A stretch of 64,000 nucleotides of DNA from Candidatus Aminicenantota bacterium (GTDB lineage: Bacteria > Acidobacteriota > Aminicenantia > Aminicenantales > Saccharicenantaceae). The position numbers and the translations under genes are program-made. The notes beneath the pieces are model-generated. The model saw only the letters and a program-made list of their open reading frames with translations. It had not been told where the DNA came from and searched no databases. Shown here piece after piece: positions 1 through 7,264 of the stretch. The DNA is taken from the NCBI GenBank assembly GCA_026393975.1, contig JAPKZD010000003.1, forward strand, positions 19,481-83,480, given 5' to 3'. Position 1 is the first letter of the stretch. Each line of letters opens with the position of its first letter.

Positions 1-610
1 CAATGCCAGTTTTGGCATTGCGTAGACCTGGTACCTTCTTTGCGGAGGCGTAATCTTCGGGCACATCCATGTCGCGGAGGATATTCGCGTCTTCGACGTC
101 GGCCTCGAAGATGTCCTCGGGGTGGGCGTGCATGAGCCGGCGCAGGCCGTCGACCGGGTCGAGCGCGAGGACTGCGTCCCGGTACTTCAGGTCGACGAGG
201 ACGGGGTGGCCGCGGCGGCCTTGGAAGGCCGGGACGACGATGCCCTTGCCGCTTCGCCGAAAGGCCTCGACGACCGCGTCGACAACCCGGGTCGGGAGGA
301 ACGGCTGATCGCCCAACATGACGACTGCGGCTTCGGCGTCCGCCGGCAGGGCCCGGAACCCTGCCTGGACCGACGAGAGCATGCCTTCAGCGAAGTTTTC
401 ATTGACGACAAAATTGATGCCGAGAAGTTCGATCTCCTTACGGACATCGTCCTTGTCCGCGCCCAGTACTACGAGTACTCGGTTGACGCGCGAGGCGAGC
501 GCCGTCCCGACGACGGCTCCGACGACCGTCGTCTCTCTAAAGGGGAGGAGGAGCTTCTGCGTCCCCATCCGCCGGGACTCGCCCGCGGCCAGGATGACGG
601 CCCAGATCAT
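1..610 (-). CDS. MobA/MocA-like nucleotidyltransferase, C-terminus cut by window edge
   Basis: The frame is open from an ATG at 610 to the window edge (203 codons, no stop), about the usual family length, so only the extreme C-terminus is missing. Seen in the sequence: an N-terminal nucleotide-binding loop LAAGESRRMG (residues 7-16) followed by QKLLLPF, a metal/nucleotide motif GDQPF (100-104) and RGHP (133-136). These are hallmarks of the MobA-like NTP transferases. Family knowledge: such proteins attach CMP or GMP to molybdopterin, and MocA makes the cytosine dinucleotide used by xanthine-oxidase-family enzymes. Its ATG overlaps the TGA of the XdhC gene by 4 bp, so it is the last visible gene of the molybdo-hydroxylase operon. 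Whether it uses CTP or GTP cannot be read from sequence alone. Confidence 0.88.
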   Translation of the reverse strand, partial: MIWAVILAAGESRRMGTQKLLLPFRETTVVGAVVGTALASRVNRVLVVLGADKDDVRKEIELLGINFVVNENFAEGMLSSVQAGFRALPADAEAAVVMLGDQPFLPTRVVDAVVEAFRRSGKGIVVPAFQGRRGHPVLVDLKYRDAVLALDPVDGLRRLMHAHPEDIFEADVEDANILRDMDVPEDYASAKKVPGLRNAKTGI

Positions 611-1683
611 GGCCGGCCGCTCTCCTTCCGCTTGGAGCGGACGAGGACAAGCTCGGCGGCGATGCTGACGGCGATCTCCTCGACCGTCTTCGACCCGATT
701 TCGACCCCGATCGGCGCGTGGACCCTGGCCCACGCCTCGGCCGTGGTCCAGCCGCTCTCCAGGAACTCGCAGTGCATGATCTCGATTTTCCGCTTGCTCC
801 CGATCATGCCGACATAGGCCGCGGGGCGCCCGATCGCGGCCCGCAGGGCCTCGGCGTCTTTTTGATGACCCCTGGTGACGATGACGAAGTAGTTCTCGGT
901 CGAATCCTCGATCCGCCGGACCGACTCGCCGATGTCCCCGACGATGATCTCGTCCGCCTCGGGGACATTATCGGCGTTGGCGAATTCGGGCCGGTCGTCG
1001 ATAACCGTTACGCTCCAATCGAGGAGCGAGCCCAGCCGGGCGACGGCCCGGCCGACATGTCCCGCCCCGGCGATGATGAGCCGCGGCAGGGGCCGGACGG
1101 ACTCGAGGAAAATCAGCCGGCCCTCGCTTTTAACAAGACGCGGACGGCCATCCACGAGGGCGGCAGCGAGGATGTCCGGGCCGACGCCCGCGAAGGTATC
1201 GGCAGCCAATGACAGCGTCTCGGTGCGTGGGGCAGAAGCGCTCCCGACCCCAAGAAACCGGCGTTCGACCGAAACGAAATCCCCCTGGCCCGGCACGATG
1301 AGGGAGGCTAAGAAGCCGGGCCGGCGCTTCCGGAAGCCGTCGAGCGCCCGCTCGAACACGGCCCGTTCCCCGCCGACGCCCGGGTCGATGAGGACCCGGG
1401 CCGAGCCGCCGCAGATCGCGCCCTCTATATCCGCCGGGTCGGCGTCGAGCCGGAAGGACACGAGCCGGGCTTTTCCGTCGCGCAAAGCTTCGCCGGCGAT
1501 CGCTTCGACCCGCGCCTCGAGCAGTCCACCGCCGACCGTCCCGGCTACAAGCCCGGCCGCCGAAAATATGGCCGAGGCGCCCGGAACCTGCGGCGTCGAG
1601 CCTTCGGCCTCGACGATCGTCGCCAGAGCGAGCCCTTCCCCTCCGGCCATGGACTCGATGAGCTTGGGGAAGCTGTAATTCAT
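607..1683 (-). CDS. xdhC: XdhC/CoxI (PaoD-like) molybdenum-cofactor insertion chaperone
   Basis: This 358-residue protein has the two-domain XdhC layout. The N-terminal domain carries EGSTPQVPGA (27-36), VGGGLLE (50-56) and the conserved AICGG with Cys91. The C-terminal Rossmann domain carries IIAGAGHVGRA near 203-213 and YVGMIGSKRK near 291. Family knowledge: XdhC/PaoD proteins bind Mo cofactor, help sulfurate it and deliver it to the large subunit of the partner hydroxylase. The start overlaps the FAD-subunit stop (ATGA) and the stop overlaps the MobA-like start, so all are translationally coupled. Because the adjacent enzyme resembles PaoABC, this is most likely its dedicated chaperone. 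Confidence 0.92.
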   Translation of the reverse strand: MNYSFPKLIESMAGGEGLALATIVEAEGSTPQVPGASAIFSAAGLVAGTVGGGLLEARVEAIAGEALRDGKARLVSFRLDADPADIEGAICGGSARVLIDPGVGGERAVFERALDGFRKRRPGFLASLIVPGQGDFVSVERRFLGVGSASAPRTETLSLAADTFAGVGPDILAAALVDGRPRLVKSEGRLIFLESVRPLPRLIIAGAGHVGRAVARLGSLLDWSVTVIDDRPEFANADNVPEADEIIVGDIGESVRRIEDSTENYFVIVTRGHQKDAEALRAAIGRPAAYVGMIGSKRKIEIMHCEFLESGWTTAEAWARVHAPIGVEIGSKTVEEIAVSIAAELVLVRSKRKESGRP

Positions 1684-2657
1684 GCCGCGGCGGCCAGGAC
1701 CGCTTCCTTGAGCGCGGCGAAGGCGAGATCGGCCTTGTAGCCGTTCTCGCGGAGCGGCGAGGCGTCCTTGAGCGCCTCATCAACGGCCTGCCGGACGAGC
1801 GCCTCCGATACGGGCTTGCCGCGCAAAACGTCCTCCGCTTTTCTCAACCGCCACGGTATCGGCGCGACGCCGCCCATCACGACCGAGATCTCCGCGAAAA
1901 CGCCGCCTTGGACGACGCCCGTTACGGCCGCCGAGACGAGGGCAAAGTCCCAGGTGCCGCGCTCCTTGAGCTTGACGTAGACCGCTTTTTGCCCAGCCTT
2001 GGGCGCCGGGACCCAGACGCTTTTCAGGAATTGGCCTTTATCGAGGATATTCTCGCGCCTGCCGTCGATCTCAGGGAGGGCATAGAACTGCTCGAGAGGG
2101 ACGACTTTATCGCCCTTGACGCTCCCGATCGTCGCCTTCGCGCCGAGGCTGATCAGGGCCGGGGCCAGATCCGACGGGTAGACGATGAAACAGCCGCTTC
2201 CGCCGAAGATCGCATGGTACTTGTTCCGCCCCTGGAAGGCGTAGCAGTTGAAGCCGCCCTTCTTCCGGCAGACGACCTGGGGGTCGCGGTAATACCAGCA
2301 GCGCGGCCGCTGGCAAAGGTTGCCGCCGACCGTGCCCACGTTCCGGAGCTGAGGTGTCGCCAGCGACCGTGCCGCCTGCCTAAGGCTCGGGTAATTCCGG
2401 GCCACGGCCGCGTCCTCGTCCAGATCGACGACCTTGGTCATGGCGCCGATCCTCAGTCCTTCTTTCTCCGGCACGATCCCGGCCAGGCCGGCGACGGCCT
2501 GAAGGTCGGCGACGAGTCCGGCCGTCGCGACGCCGCTCTTGAGCTCGTCGATGAGGTCCGTGCCGCCAGCCATCATCGCGACCGGCTCCTTCGTTTCGGC
2601 CAGGAGGGCGGCCAGCTCGTCCGCGGTCCGCGGCTGGGCGATCTTGAATTCTCTCAT
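1680..2657 (-). CDS. Molybdenum hydroxylase FAD-binding subunit with 4Fe-4S insertion (PaoB-like)
   Basis: The product (325 residues) is the medium subunit of a xanthine-dehydrogenase-family enzyme. FAD-binding motifs are AGGTDLI (30-36) and TVGGNLC (109-115). Between the FAD half-domains lie four cysteines, C115, C120, C130 and C138 (spacing C-x4-C-x9-C-x7-C). This matches the insertion that binds an extra 4Fe-4S cluster in E. coli PaoB and in 4-hydroxybenzoyl-CoA reductase beta. Role: passes electrons from the Mo/2Fe-2S subunits to an acceptor. It overlaps the large-subunit gene and xdhC by 4 bp each (ATGA), so a fixed stoichiometry is likely. The substrate is not predictable; aldehydes are the best guess by analogy with PaoABC. 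Confidence 0.93.
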   Translation of the reverse strand: MREFKIAQPRTADELAALLAETKEPVAMMAGGTDLIDELKSGVATAGLVADLQAVAGLAGIVPEKEGLRIGAMTKVVDLDEDAAVARNYPSLRQAARSLATPQLRNVGTVGGNLCQRPRCWYYRDPQVVCRKKGGFNCYAFQGRNKYHAIFGGSGCFIVYPSDLAPALISLGAKATIGSVKGDKVVPLEQFYALPEIDGRRENILDKGQFLKSVWVPAPKAGQKAVYVKLKERGTWDFALVSAAVTGVVQGGVFAEISVVMGGVAPIPWRLRKAEDVLRGKPVSEALVRQAVDEALKDASPLRENGYKADLAFAALKEAVLAAAA

Positions 2658-4825
2658 GACCCGGCCTCCTTCCGCTTGAGGGCCGCAAGGACGCGCTGGG
2701 GCGTCATCGGGATCTCGCGGACGTGAACGCCGATAGCGTTATAGACGGCGTTGGCGATGGCCGCGGAACTCGGGATGCGCGGCGGCTCGCCGAGGCCCTT
2801 CGTCCCCAAATTATTCAGCCGTGTATCGACGATGTCGACGAAAATGGGCGTGATCTCCGGGATGTCGAGCGAGGTCGCGATCTTGTAATCACAGAGGTTG
2901 GGATTGACCGGGTTCCCGGTCGTATCGTCCATGACCCGCTCTTCGAAAAGGCCGGCGCTCAGGCCCTGGGTGACGGCTCCGACGACCTGGCTTTCGGCCG
3001 TCAGCTTGTTGATGATCTGACCGCTGTCGTGGGCGGCGACGTGCTTGAGGACTCGGATGCGCCCGGTCTCGACGTTCACGTCGACCTCGGCGAAGTGGGC
3101 ACCGAACGTGTTAAAGGCGTACGCGTCGCCCGGATAGCCGGTCCTCTCGCCGTGGAAGGGCGTCTCCCGGCGCAGGTCGCGGTAGACGTCGGCGAAGACA
3201 ACCGTCTTTTCGGGTGCGCTTTTAGCGAAGAATTTCCTGTCGCCCATGGCGACGTCGTCGGCCGCAACCTTGAGCCGCGCCGCCGCTACCGCCTTGAGCC
3301 GGTCGACCGCCTTGAGGGCGGCGTCGCGTACGGCCGGGGCCACGGACGGCGTCGTTAGACTGCCGCCTGAGAGCGGTGCCCAGGGGTAGTCGGAGTTGCC
3401 GAGCTTGACCGTGATGTCCTTCGGCTCGAGCCCGAGCGTCTCGGCCGCGACGACGGCCATGTGTGTCCGCGTGCCGGTGCCGAGGTCCTGCGTGCCGCAG
3501 ACGACCTCGACGCTCATGTCCGGGTAGAGGACGATGTCGGCCAGTGTCCCCGGCACGCCGGCGCCGAACCAGATGCTCGTAGCGACGCCGATGCCGCGTC
3601 GCACCGGTCCGCTCCCTTCGCCGGGCTTGCGGTTCCGCCGCTCCCAGCCGATGGCCTTGGCCCCGAGTTCGTAGCACATGTCGAGGCCTTTGGTCGAGTA
3701 GGGGAGGCCCGTGTCGCCCAGGTTCCGCGTCGAGTAATTTTTCTTGCGAAGCTCCAGGGGATCCATTTCCAGGGCCGCGGCCAGCTCGTCCATCACGCCT
3801 TCGAGCCCGAGGGCGCCCTGGGTGTGGCCCGGGGCCCGCGTCGCCCGCGAGGCGCCGGTGTTCGTGAAAACGGTGAATTCCTCGACCTTGCAGTTGGGGC
3901 ACTTATAGATATCGACGACGGGCTCCGAGACCTCGTCGCCCGCCCCGACGCCGCCCGACGCGTAGTTCACGAGCGAGAACGCGGTCAAGGACCCGTCCTT
4001 TTTCGCCCCGACCTTATATGTTTGGAGCGAGGAGGGCCGATAGCCGACACAGACGGCGTTGTCGCGCCGCGACAACAGGATCTTGACGGGCCGTCGCGTT
4101 TCGCGGGCCAGGTTCGCGGCGGCGACCGTATGCTCGTTGAGGCCGAGCTTGCTGCCGAAGCCGCCGCCCATGTATTTCTTGATGACCGTGACGTTGGCCG
4201 CGGGCACCTTCAGGGTCCGGGCCAGGCCGTCGCGGACGCCGTGGATGTTCTGCGTCGAATCATAGACGACGAGATGGTCGCCCTCCCAATACGCGACGCT
4301 GCCGTGGGTTTCCGCCGGGTTGTGGATCTCGAACGCCGTGCGGTAGGTCCGCTCGACGACGACGTCGGCTTCCGCGAAGCCCTTCTCGACGTCACCCCGG
4401 CTGTACTCGTTGAACTTTTCGACGTTCCCCTTGCCGTCGCGGACCTGCGGGGCGCTCGCGTCGCGGGCCTTTTCCCAATCGACGACGTAGGGCAGGGTCT
4501 TGTACTCGACTTTGATGCGGGACAGGGCTTTCTCGGCCGTTCTCTCGTCGACCGCGGCCACGGCCGCGACCTGTTGACCGGCGTAGCGGACCTTGCCCTC
4601 AGCAAGCTTAAGGGCGGCGAAGACCCCGGGCAGGGCCAGGGCCGGGGCGAGGTCGATGGAGACGACCTCGGCCGCGGCGTGGGGCGAGCGCAGGATCTTG
4701 CCGATGAGCATGTCCTTGAGCTTGATGTCCTGGGTGTACGTGGCCCGGCCGGTGACGACCTCGCGGCCGTCGATGCGGCGCGTCGGCTTGCCGATGAGAC
4801 GGTAGTCGGGGGCTTTGGTATTCAT
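2654..4825 (-). CDS. Molybdenum hydroxylase large (Mo-cofactor) subunit
   Basis: At 723 residues this is the catalytic subunit of a xanthine oxidase/aldehyde oxidoreductase. Seen: the N-terminal aldehyde-oxidase a/b-hammerhead domain (about 1-115), cofactor loop GGGFGSK (220-226), conserved RAPG (330-333), and the catalytic glutamate E680 in GLGEPP. Length fits PaoC/YagR-type large subunits (about 730) rather than full eukaryotic XDH. It starts 2 nt after the 2Fe-2S subunit stop and overlaps the FAD gene by 4 bp. It has no signal peptide; by analogy with PaoABC it would be exported folded with the TAT-tagged small subunit. Gene order here is small-large-medium-XdhC-MobA, unlike E. coli paoABCD (small-medium-large-chaperone). 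Confidence 0.95.
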   Translation of the reverse strand: MNTKAPDYRLIGKPTRRIDGREVVTGRATYTQDIKLKDMLIGKILRSPHAAAEVVSIDLAPALALPGVFAALKLAEGKVRYAGQQVAAVAAVDERTAEKALSRIKVEYKTLPYVVDWEKARDASAPQVRDGKGNVEKFNEYSRGDVEKGFAEADVVVERTYRTAFEIHNPAETHGSVAYWEGDHLVVYDSTQNIHGVRDGLARTLKVPAANVTVIKKYMGGGFGSKLGLNEHTVAAANLARETRRPVKILLSRRDNAVCVGYRPSSLQTYKVGAKKDGSLTAFSLVNYASGGVGAGDEVSEPVVDIYKCPNCKVEEFTVFTNTGASRATRAPGHTQGALGLEGVMDELAAALEMDPLELRKKNYSTRNLGDTGLPYSTKGLDMCYELGAKAIGWERRNRKPGEGSGPVRRGIGVATSIWFGAGVPGTLADIVLYPDMSVEVVCGTQDLGTGTRTHMAVVAAETLGLEPKDITVKLGNSDYPWAPLSGGSLTTPSVAPAVRDAALKAVDRLKAVAAARLKVAADDVAMGDRKFFAKSAPEKTVVFADVYRDLRRETPFHGERTGYPGDAYAFNTFGAHFAEVDVNVETGRIRVLKHVAAHDSGQIINKLTAESQVVGAVTQGLSAGLFEERVMDDTTGNPVNPNLCDYKIATSLDIPEITPIFVDIVDTRLNNLGTKGLGEPPRIPSSAAIANAVYNAIGVHVREIPMTPQRVLAALKRKEAGS

Positions 4826-4826
4826 T

Positions 4827-5450
4827 TCAGGCCCCCCTCATCTTCCTGGCCGCGGCGTCGACGGCCCCGTAGATCTTAGCGTAGTTGCCGCAGCGGCAGA
4901 GGTTGCCGGAGAGCGCCTGCTTGATCTCGTCGAGGGACGGGGCCGGGTTCTTCTCGAGGAAAGCGGAGGTGGTCATCAGGAAGCCGGGCGTGCAGAAGCC
5001 GCACTGATAGCCGTCCTTTTCGATGAAGGCCTCCTGGACGGGGTGGAGCTTCTCGCCCTCAGCCAGGCCTTCAACCGTCTTGACGGCCTTGCCGTCGGCG
5101 CGGATGGCGAGATACATGCAGGCGTAAACGGGCGCTCTGTCGAGGAGGACCGTGCAGCCGCCGCACTCACCCCGGTCGCAGATTTTTTTCGTGCCCGCGA
5201 GGTCGAGACGGTCGCGCAGGACGTCGAGGAGCGTTTCGTTGGGCTCGACGGTGAGGCTCGCTTTCTTTCCGTTGACGGTCAGCGTGATCGTCTTCTTGTC
5301 GTAGACGGGGACCCGGCCTTTCCTGGTCGCGATCGTCTGCCCGAGGAGGGGCGGCAGGACGGCCGTGCCCAAAGCACCCGTCCCCATGCCCTTGATGAAA
5401 TCGCGGCGGCTGACGCCGCCCGGGTGCTTCTTGTCCGGATTTTTTTCCAT
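4827..5450 (-). CDS. TAT-exported 2Fe-2S subunit of the molybdenum hydroxylase (PaoA-like)
   Basis: This small electron-transfer subunit has 207 residues from the ATG at 5450, chosen because AGAGG lies 5 nt upstream; a GTG two codons earlier is possible but badly placed. The N-terminus has a twin-arginine signal, SRRDFIKG (R15, R16), then a hydrophobic Gly/Ala stretch. A plant-type ferredoxin domain follows with C91, C96, C99 and C111 (pattern CDRGECGGC). A helical domain carries the second cluster with C150, C153, C185 and C187 (CGFC and CRCG). The TAT signal predicts a periplasmic enzyme complex. It is followed almost immediately by the Mo subunit and preceded by a membrane-protein gene 25 nt away. 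Confidence 0.94.
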   Translation of the reverse strand: MEKNPDKKHPGGVSRRDFIKGMGTGALGTAVLPPLLGQTIATRKGRVPVYDKKTITLTVNGKKASLTVEPNETLLDVLRDRLDLAGTKKICDRGECGGCTVLLDRAPVYACMYLAIRADGKAVKTVEGLAEGEKLHPVQEAFIEKDGYQCGFCTPGFLMTTSAFLEKNPAPSLDEIKQALSGNLCRCGNYAKIYGAVDAAARKMRGA

Positions 5451-5475
5451 GGTCACCTCTCGGCAAACACCGGGC

Positions 5476-6123
5476 TCAGAGAAGTCTCAGCAGGGCCAGG
5501 GCGCCGAGAGAGAGAGCCAACACCGCGGGTGAAGCCCAGCGCAGGTGAGCCGGCCGGCTTTCGAGCGCGGCGAGGACGGCGCCGACCCGGAAGCCCAGGG
5601 GAACGGTGAGGGCCGACAGAGCCACGGCGATGGGCGCGTAGTAGAGCGAAAGGGGATAGGACGTCCCCGCGACACAGGGTGCGACGCCCGTCGCGAACTT
5701 GACCAAGGGGAAGAGGTTGACGGCGACGAGCGCGGCTATGCCTCCAACGAGCCCTCGCCCAGCGGTTTTCCCTGCGAGCGATTTGCGGATGATGCTGACA
5801 ATGAGGACGAAGGCCGCGCCCTCCATGACGATGGCGAAGATGGGGTTGCCGATGGCGCCGTGGAGGACGGGCAGTCCGAGGAGCAGGGCGTCGAAGAGCT
5901 TGAAGCCCGAGGCGATAACGACCATCAGGGCCGCCGTCTTGACGCGGGGCGAAACCGCCCAGGCTGCCGCCAGGAAGAAGAGGGCCGCGCCCGTCATCAG
6001 CGAGCCGGAGACGGTCGAAGCGCACTGGCGTAGGTACATGCCGAGCGCCGCTTCGGAGAGTCCCCAGAGGCCGCCCAGGACGAGGACCGGGCCCCAGTTC
6101 GTTTTTTGCGGGGTTTGAGACAT
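5476..6123 (-). CDS. Polytopic membrane protein of unknown function, first gene of the molybdo-hydroxylase operon
   Basis: The 215-residue product is strongly hydrophobic with about six predicted membrane segments (near 11-30, 43-58, 63-80, 92-112, 122-142, 155-200). I do not recognise the family. Size and small-residue-rich helices recall S-components of vitamin/metal uptake systems, but no signature proves that. An SD (GGAGG, 5 nt from the ATG) and a good sigma-70 promoter upstream make it the likely first gene of the transcript that continues into the Mo hydroxylase subunits. Co-transcription suggests a membrane role linked to that enzyme, for instance as electron acceptor anchor or substrate/cofactor transporter. 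This is inference only. Confidence 0.75.
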   Translation of the reverse strand: MSQTPQKTNWGPVLVLGGLWGLSEAALGMYLRQCASTVSGSLMTGAALFFLAAAWAVSPRVKTAALMVVIASGFKLFDALLLGLPVLHGAIGNPIFAIVMEGAAFVLIVSIIRKSLAGKTAGRGLVGGIAALVAVNLFPLVKFATGVAPCVAGTSYPLSLYYAPIAVALSALTVPLGFRVGAVLAALESRPAHLRWASPAVLALSLGALALLRLL

Positions 6124-6165
6124 CGTTCCCTCCGGATTCCGGATTTTTGGGGAGATACATCCCTC

Positions 6166-6194
6166 AATATACGGAGTTCGCCAGGCCGCGTCAA
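6166..6194 (-). promoter_or_regulatory. Sigma-70-type promoter of the molybdo-hydroxylase operon
   Basis: On the minus strand TTGACG (6194-6189) is followed after exactly 17 nt by TATATT (6171-6166), giving a start near 6159 and a leader of about 36 nt before the SD. The -35 box overlaps the stop of the neighbouring small gene. The same box pair, with the same spacing, recurs upstream of the S9 peptidase gene near 54.78 kb. Confidence 0.6.
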
Positions 6195-6445
6195 TTCGAG
6201 GGTTTGCGCTCCTTCTCCGCGTCCTTGTCGCGGAAATACTTGAGAACGAGGCCCGTGCATACGAATGTCGCGATGATGAGGAAGAGAATGACGAAGAACG
6301 CCAGCCGGAGGAACGCCCATTCGAGACTGGCGTCCTTCTCCCCGTGGTAGATATCCGTCAACGCGGCGAACGAAAGAAAGAGAGCGACCAGCCCCAGGAT
6401 TGCCAGCGTCAGAGAAACCGTCGCCCAAACTCTGAGCTTTTTCAT
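6191..6445 (-). CDS. Small two-TM membrane protein, unknown function
   Basis: An 84-residue protein with two hydrophobic helices (about 6-28 and 43-66) separated by a short acidic/polar loop, and a highly charged C-terminus (KDAEKERK). The start is the ATG at 6445, five nt after GGAGG; a GTG two codons upstream overlaps the SD. I see no conserved motif and do not recognise the family. It is codirectional with, but separated by a promoter from, the molybdo-hydroxylase operon, so a functional link is not implied. Confidence 0.6.
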   Translation of the reverse strand: MKKLRVWATVSLTLAILGLVALFLSFAALTDIYHGEKDASLEWAFLRLAFFVILFLIIATFVCTGLVLKYFRDKDAEKERKPSN

Positions 6446-6507
6446 GATCACCTCCCTACCTTCGCTATTCTAACATTACCCCGCTCCAACGAATAGCCAG
6501 CTCGCCA

Positions 6508-6783
6508 CTAGTAGCCTTTCCCCCTGGGTATCACCGCCAGCACCCCGATTAGTCGGTCTCTCGGATCCAGCTCGAAGATCACCCGATATTCTCCAACCCG
6601 GAAGCGATAGAATTCTTTCAGCTTTCCCTCGAGAGATCGAACGTCCTTATGGCGGAGGGGGTTTTCAGCGTCTGCCAGCTCTCCCAAACGGTCGAGGACC
6701 CGGAGAGAGGCCGTTTTGTCCAGACGCTTAAGGGCTTTCAGGGCGGAATTGGAAAACTCAACGCTCCAGCTTTTTTCGGGCAT
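6508..6783 (-). CDS. RelE/ParE-superfamily toxin
   Basis: The 91-residue product has the RelE fold pattern: a basic N-terminal helix pair (FSNSALKALKRLDK), a central YRFRVGEYRVIFEL strand pair with the conserved R-x-GxYRV motif, and a basic C-terminal tail ending RGKGY. Family knowledge: RelE-type toxins are ribosome-dependent mRNA interferases, ParE-type toxins inhibit gyrase, and sequence alone does not separate them here. The gene overlaps the 3' end of the antitoxin gene by 26 nt and has no clear SD of its own, so translation is probably coupled. The ATG at 6783 is preferred over a TTG one codon upstream. Confidence 0.88.
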   Translation of the reverse strand: MPEKSWSVEFSNSALKALKRLDKTASLRVLDRLGELADAENPLRHKDVRSLEGKLKEFYRFRVGEYRVIFELDPRDRLIGVLAVIPRGKGY

Positions 6784-7006
6784 CAACTAAAGAGACGGTT
6801 TTCCTTTGCCGGAATTCCCGCGATGCAGCCCGTATCCGCTCGTACAAACCCGGAACGGCCATGAGTTCGGCTGTTTCTTTACGCCGCTCGATATAAGCGT
6901 CGATCAGGTCGACGATCAAATCGTTCATTTTTCTGTTCTCAAGGCTGGCCACCGCCTTGAGGAGGTTTTTTTTGTCTTCGGGAATACGGATGGTCGCGGT
7001 CTCCAT
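6758..7006 (-). CDS. Ribbon-helix-helix antitoxin
   Basis: An 82-residue protein whose N-terminus (METATIRIPEDKKNLLKAVA, then NRKMNDLIVDLIDAYIERR) reads as a ribbon-helix-helix DNA-binding domain: one beta strand and two helices. The C-terminal charged region would wrap the toxin. It precedes and overlaps the RelE-type gene, the standard antitoxin-first order. A good SD (GGAGG, 6 nt from the ATG) supports the start. A tandem 8-bp repeat just upstream, inside the presumed promoter, is a plausible operator for autoregulation. Confidence 0.85.
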   Translation of the reverse strand: METATIRIPEDKKNLLKAVASLENRKMNDLIVDLIDAYIERRKETAELMAVPGLYERIRAASREFRQRKTVSLVDARKKLER

Positions 7007-7029
7007 GGAGGCCCTCCTCTGATAGTAGC

Positions 7030-7055
7030 TTAAGCGATTAAGCGCTTTTTGTCAA
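7030..7055 (-). promoter_or_regulatory. Promoter/operator of the toxin-antitoxin pair
   Basis: On the minus strand a perfect TTGACA (7055-7050) is followed by two tandem 8-bp units (TTAAGCGC/TTAAGCGA read on the plus strand at 7038-7045 and 7030-7037). The first contains the palindrome AAGCGCTT. The units occupy the -35/-10 spacer, where a dimeric RHH repressor would block RNA polymerase. The -10 box is poor (TAAGCT at 17-nt spacing). Confidence 0.5.
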
Positions 7056-7264
7056 GAAGCGATTTCCTTATGAGACAACGACCGGCCGGTCCGGATTTTC
7101 TCATTGAATGCCCCTTCTTTTCTTTTCAATAAATCGAACCAGGCCGAGCGGTCTCCCGATAGGACGCTGGGGCTTGAGAATGGCGGCCGGACGGATCTCA
7201 ACGCCGGATTCGACTGAGGCTGCGGCTTGGGGGCCAGAGGCCGCAAGGGCCGTGACCGCCCGGG

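Noticed and set aside
1-20. Perfect 8-bp inverted repeat around GTTT at the left edge
   Set aside because: It lies inside the open frame of the MobA-like gene, has no T-run, and the sequence beyond the edge is not visible; not called as a terminator.
7007-7264. Small frames on both strands between the antitoxin and porin genes
   Set aside because: No SD, no recognisable product and composition like non-coding DNA; only the toxin-antitoxin promoter is supported.
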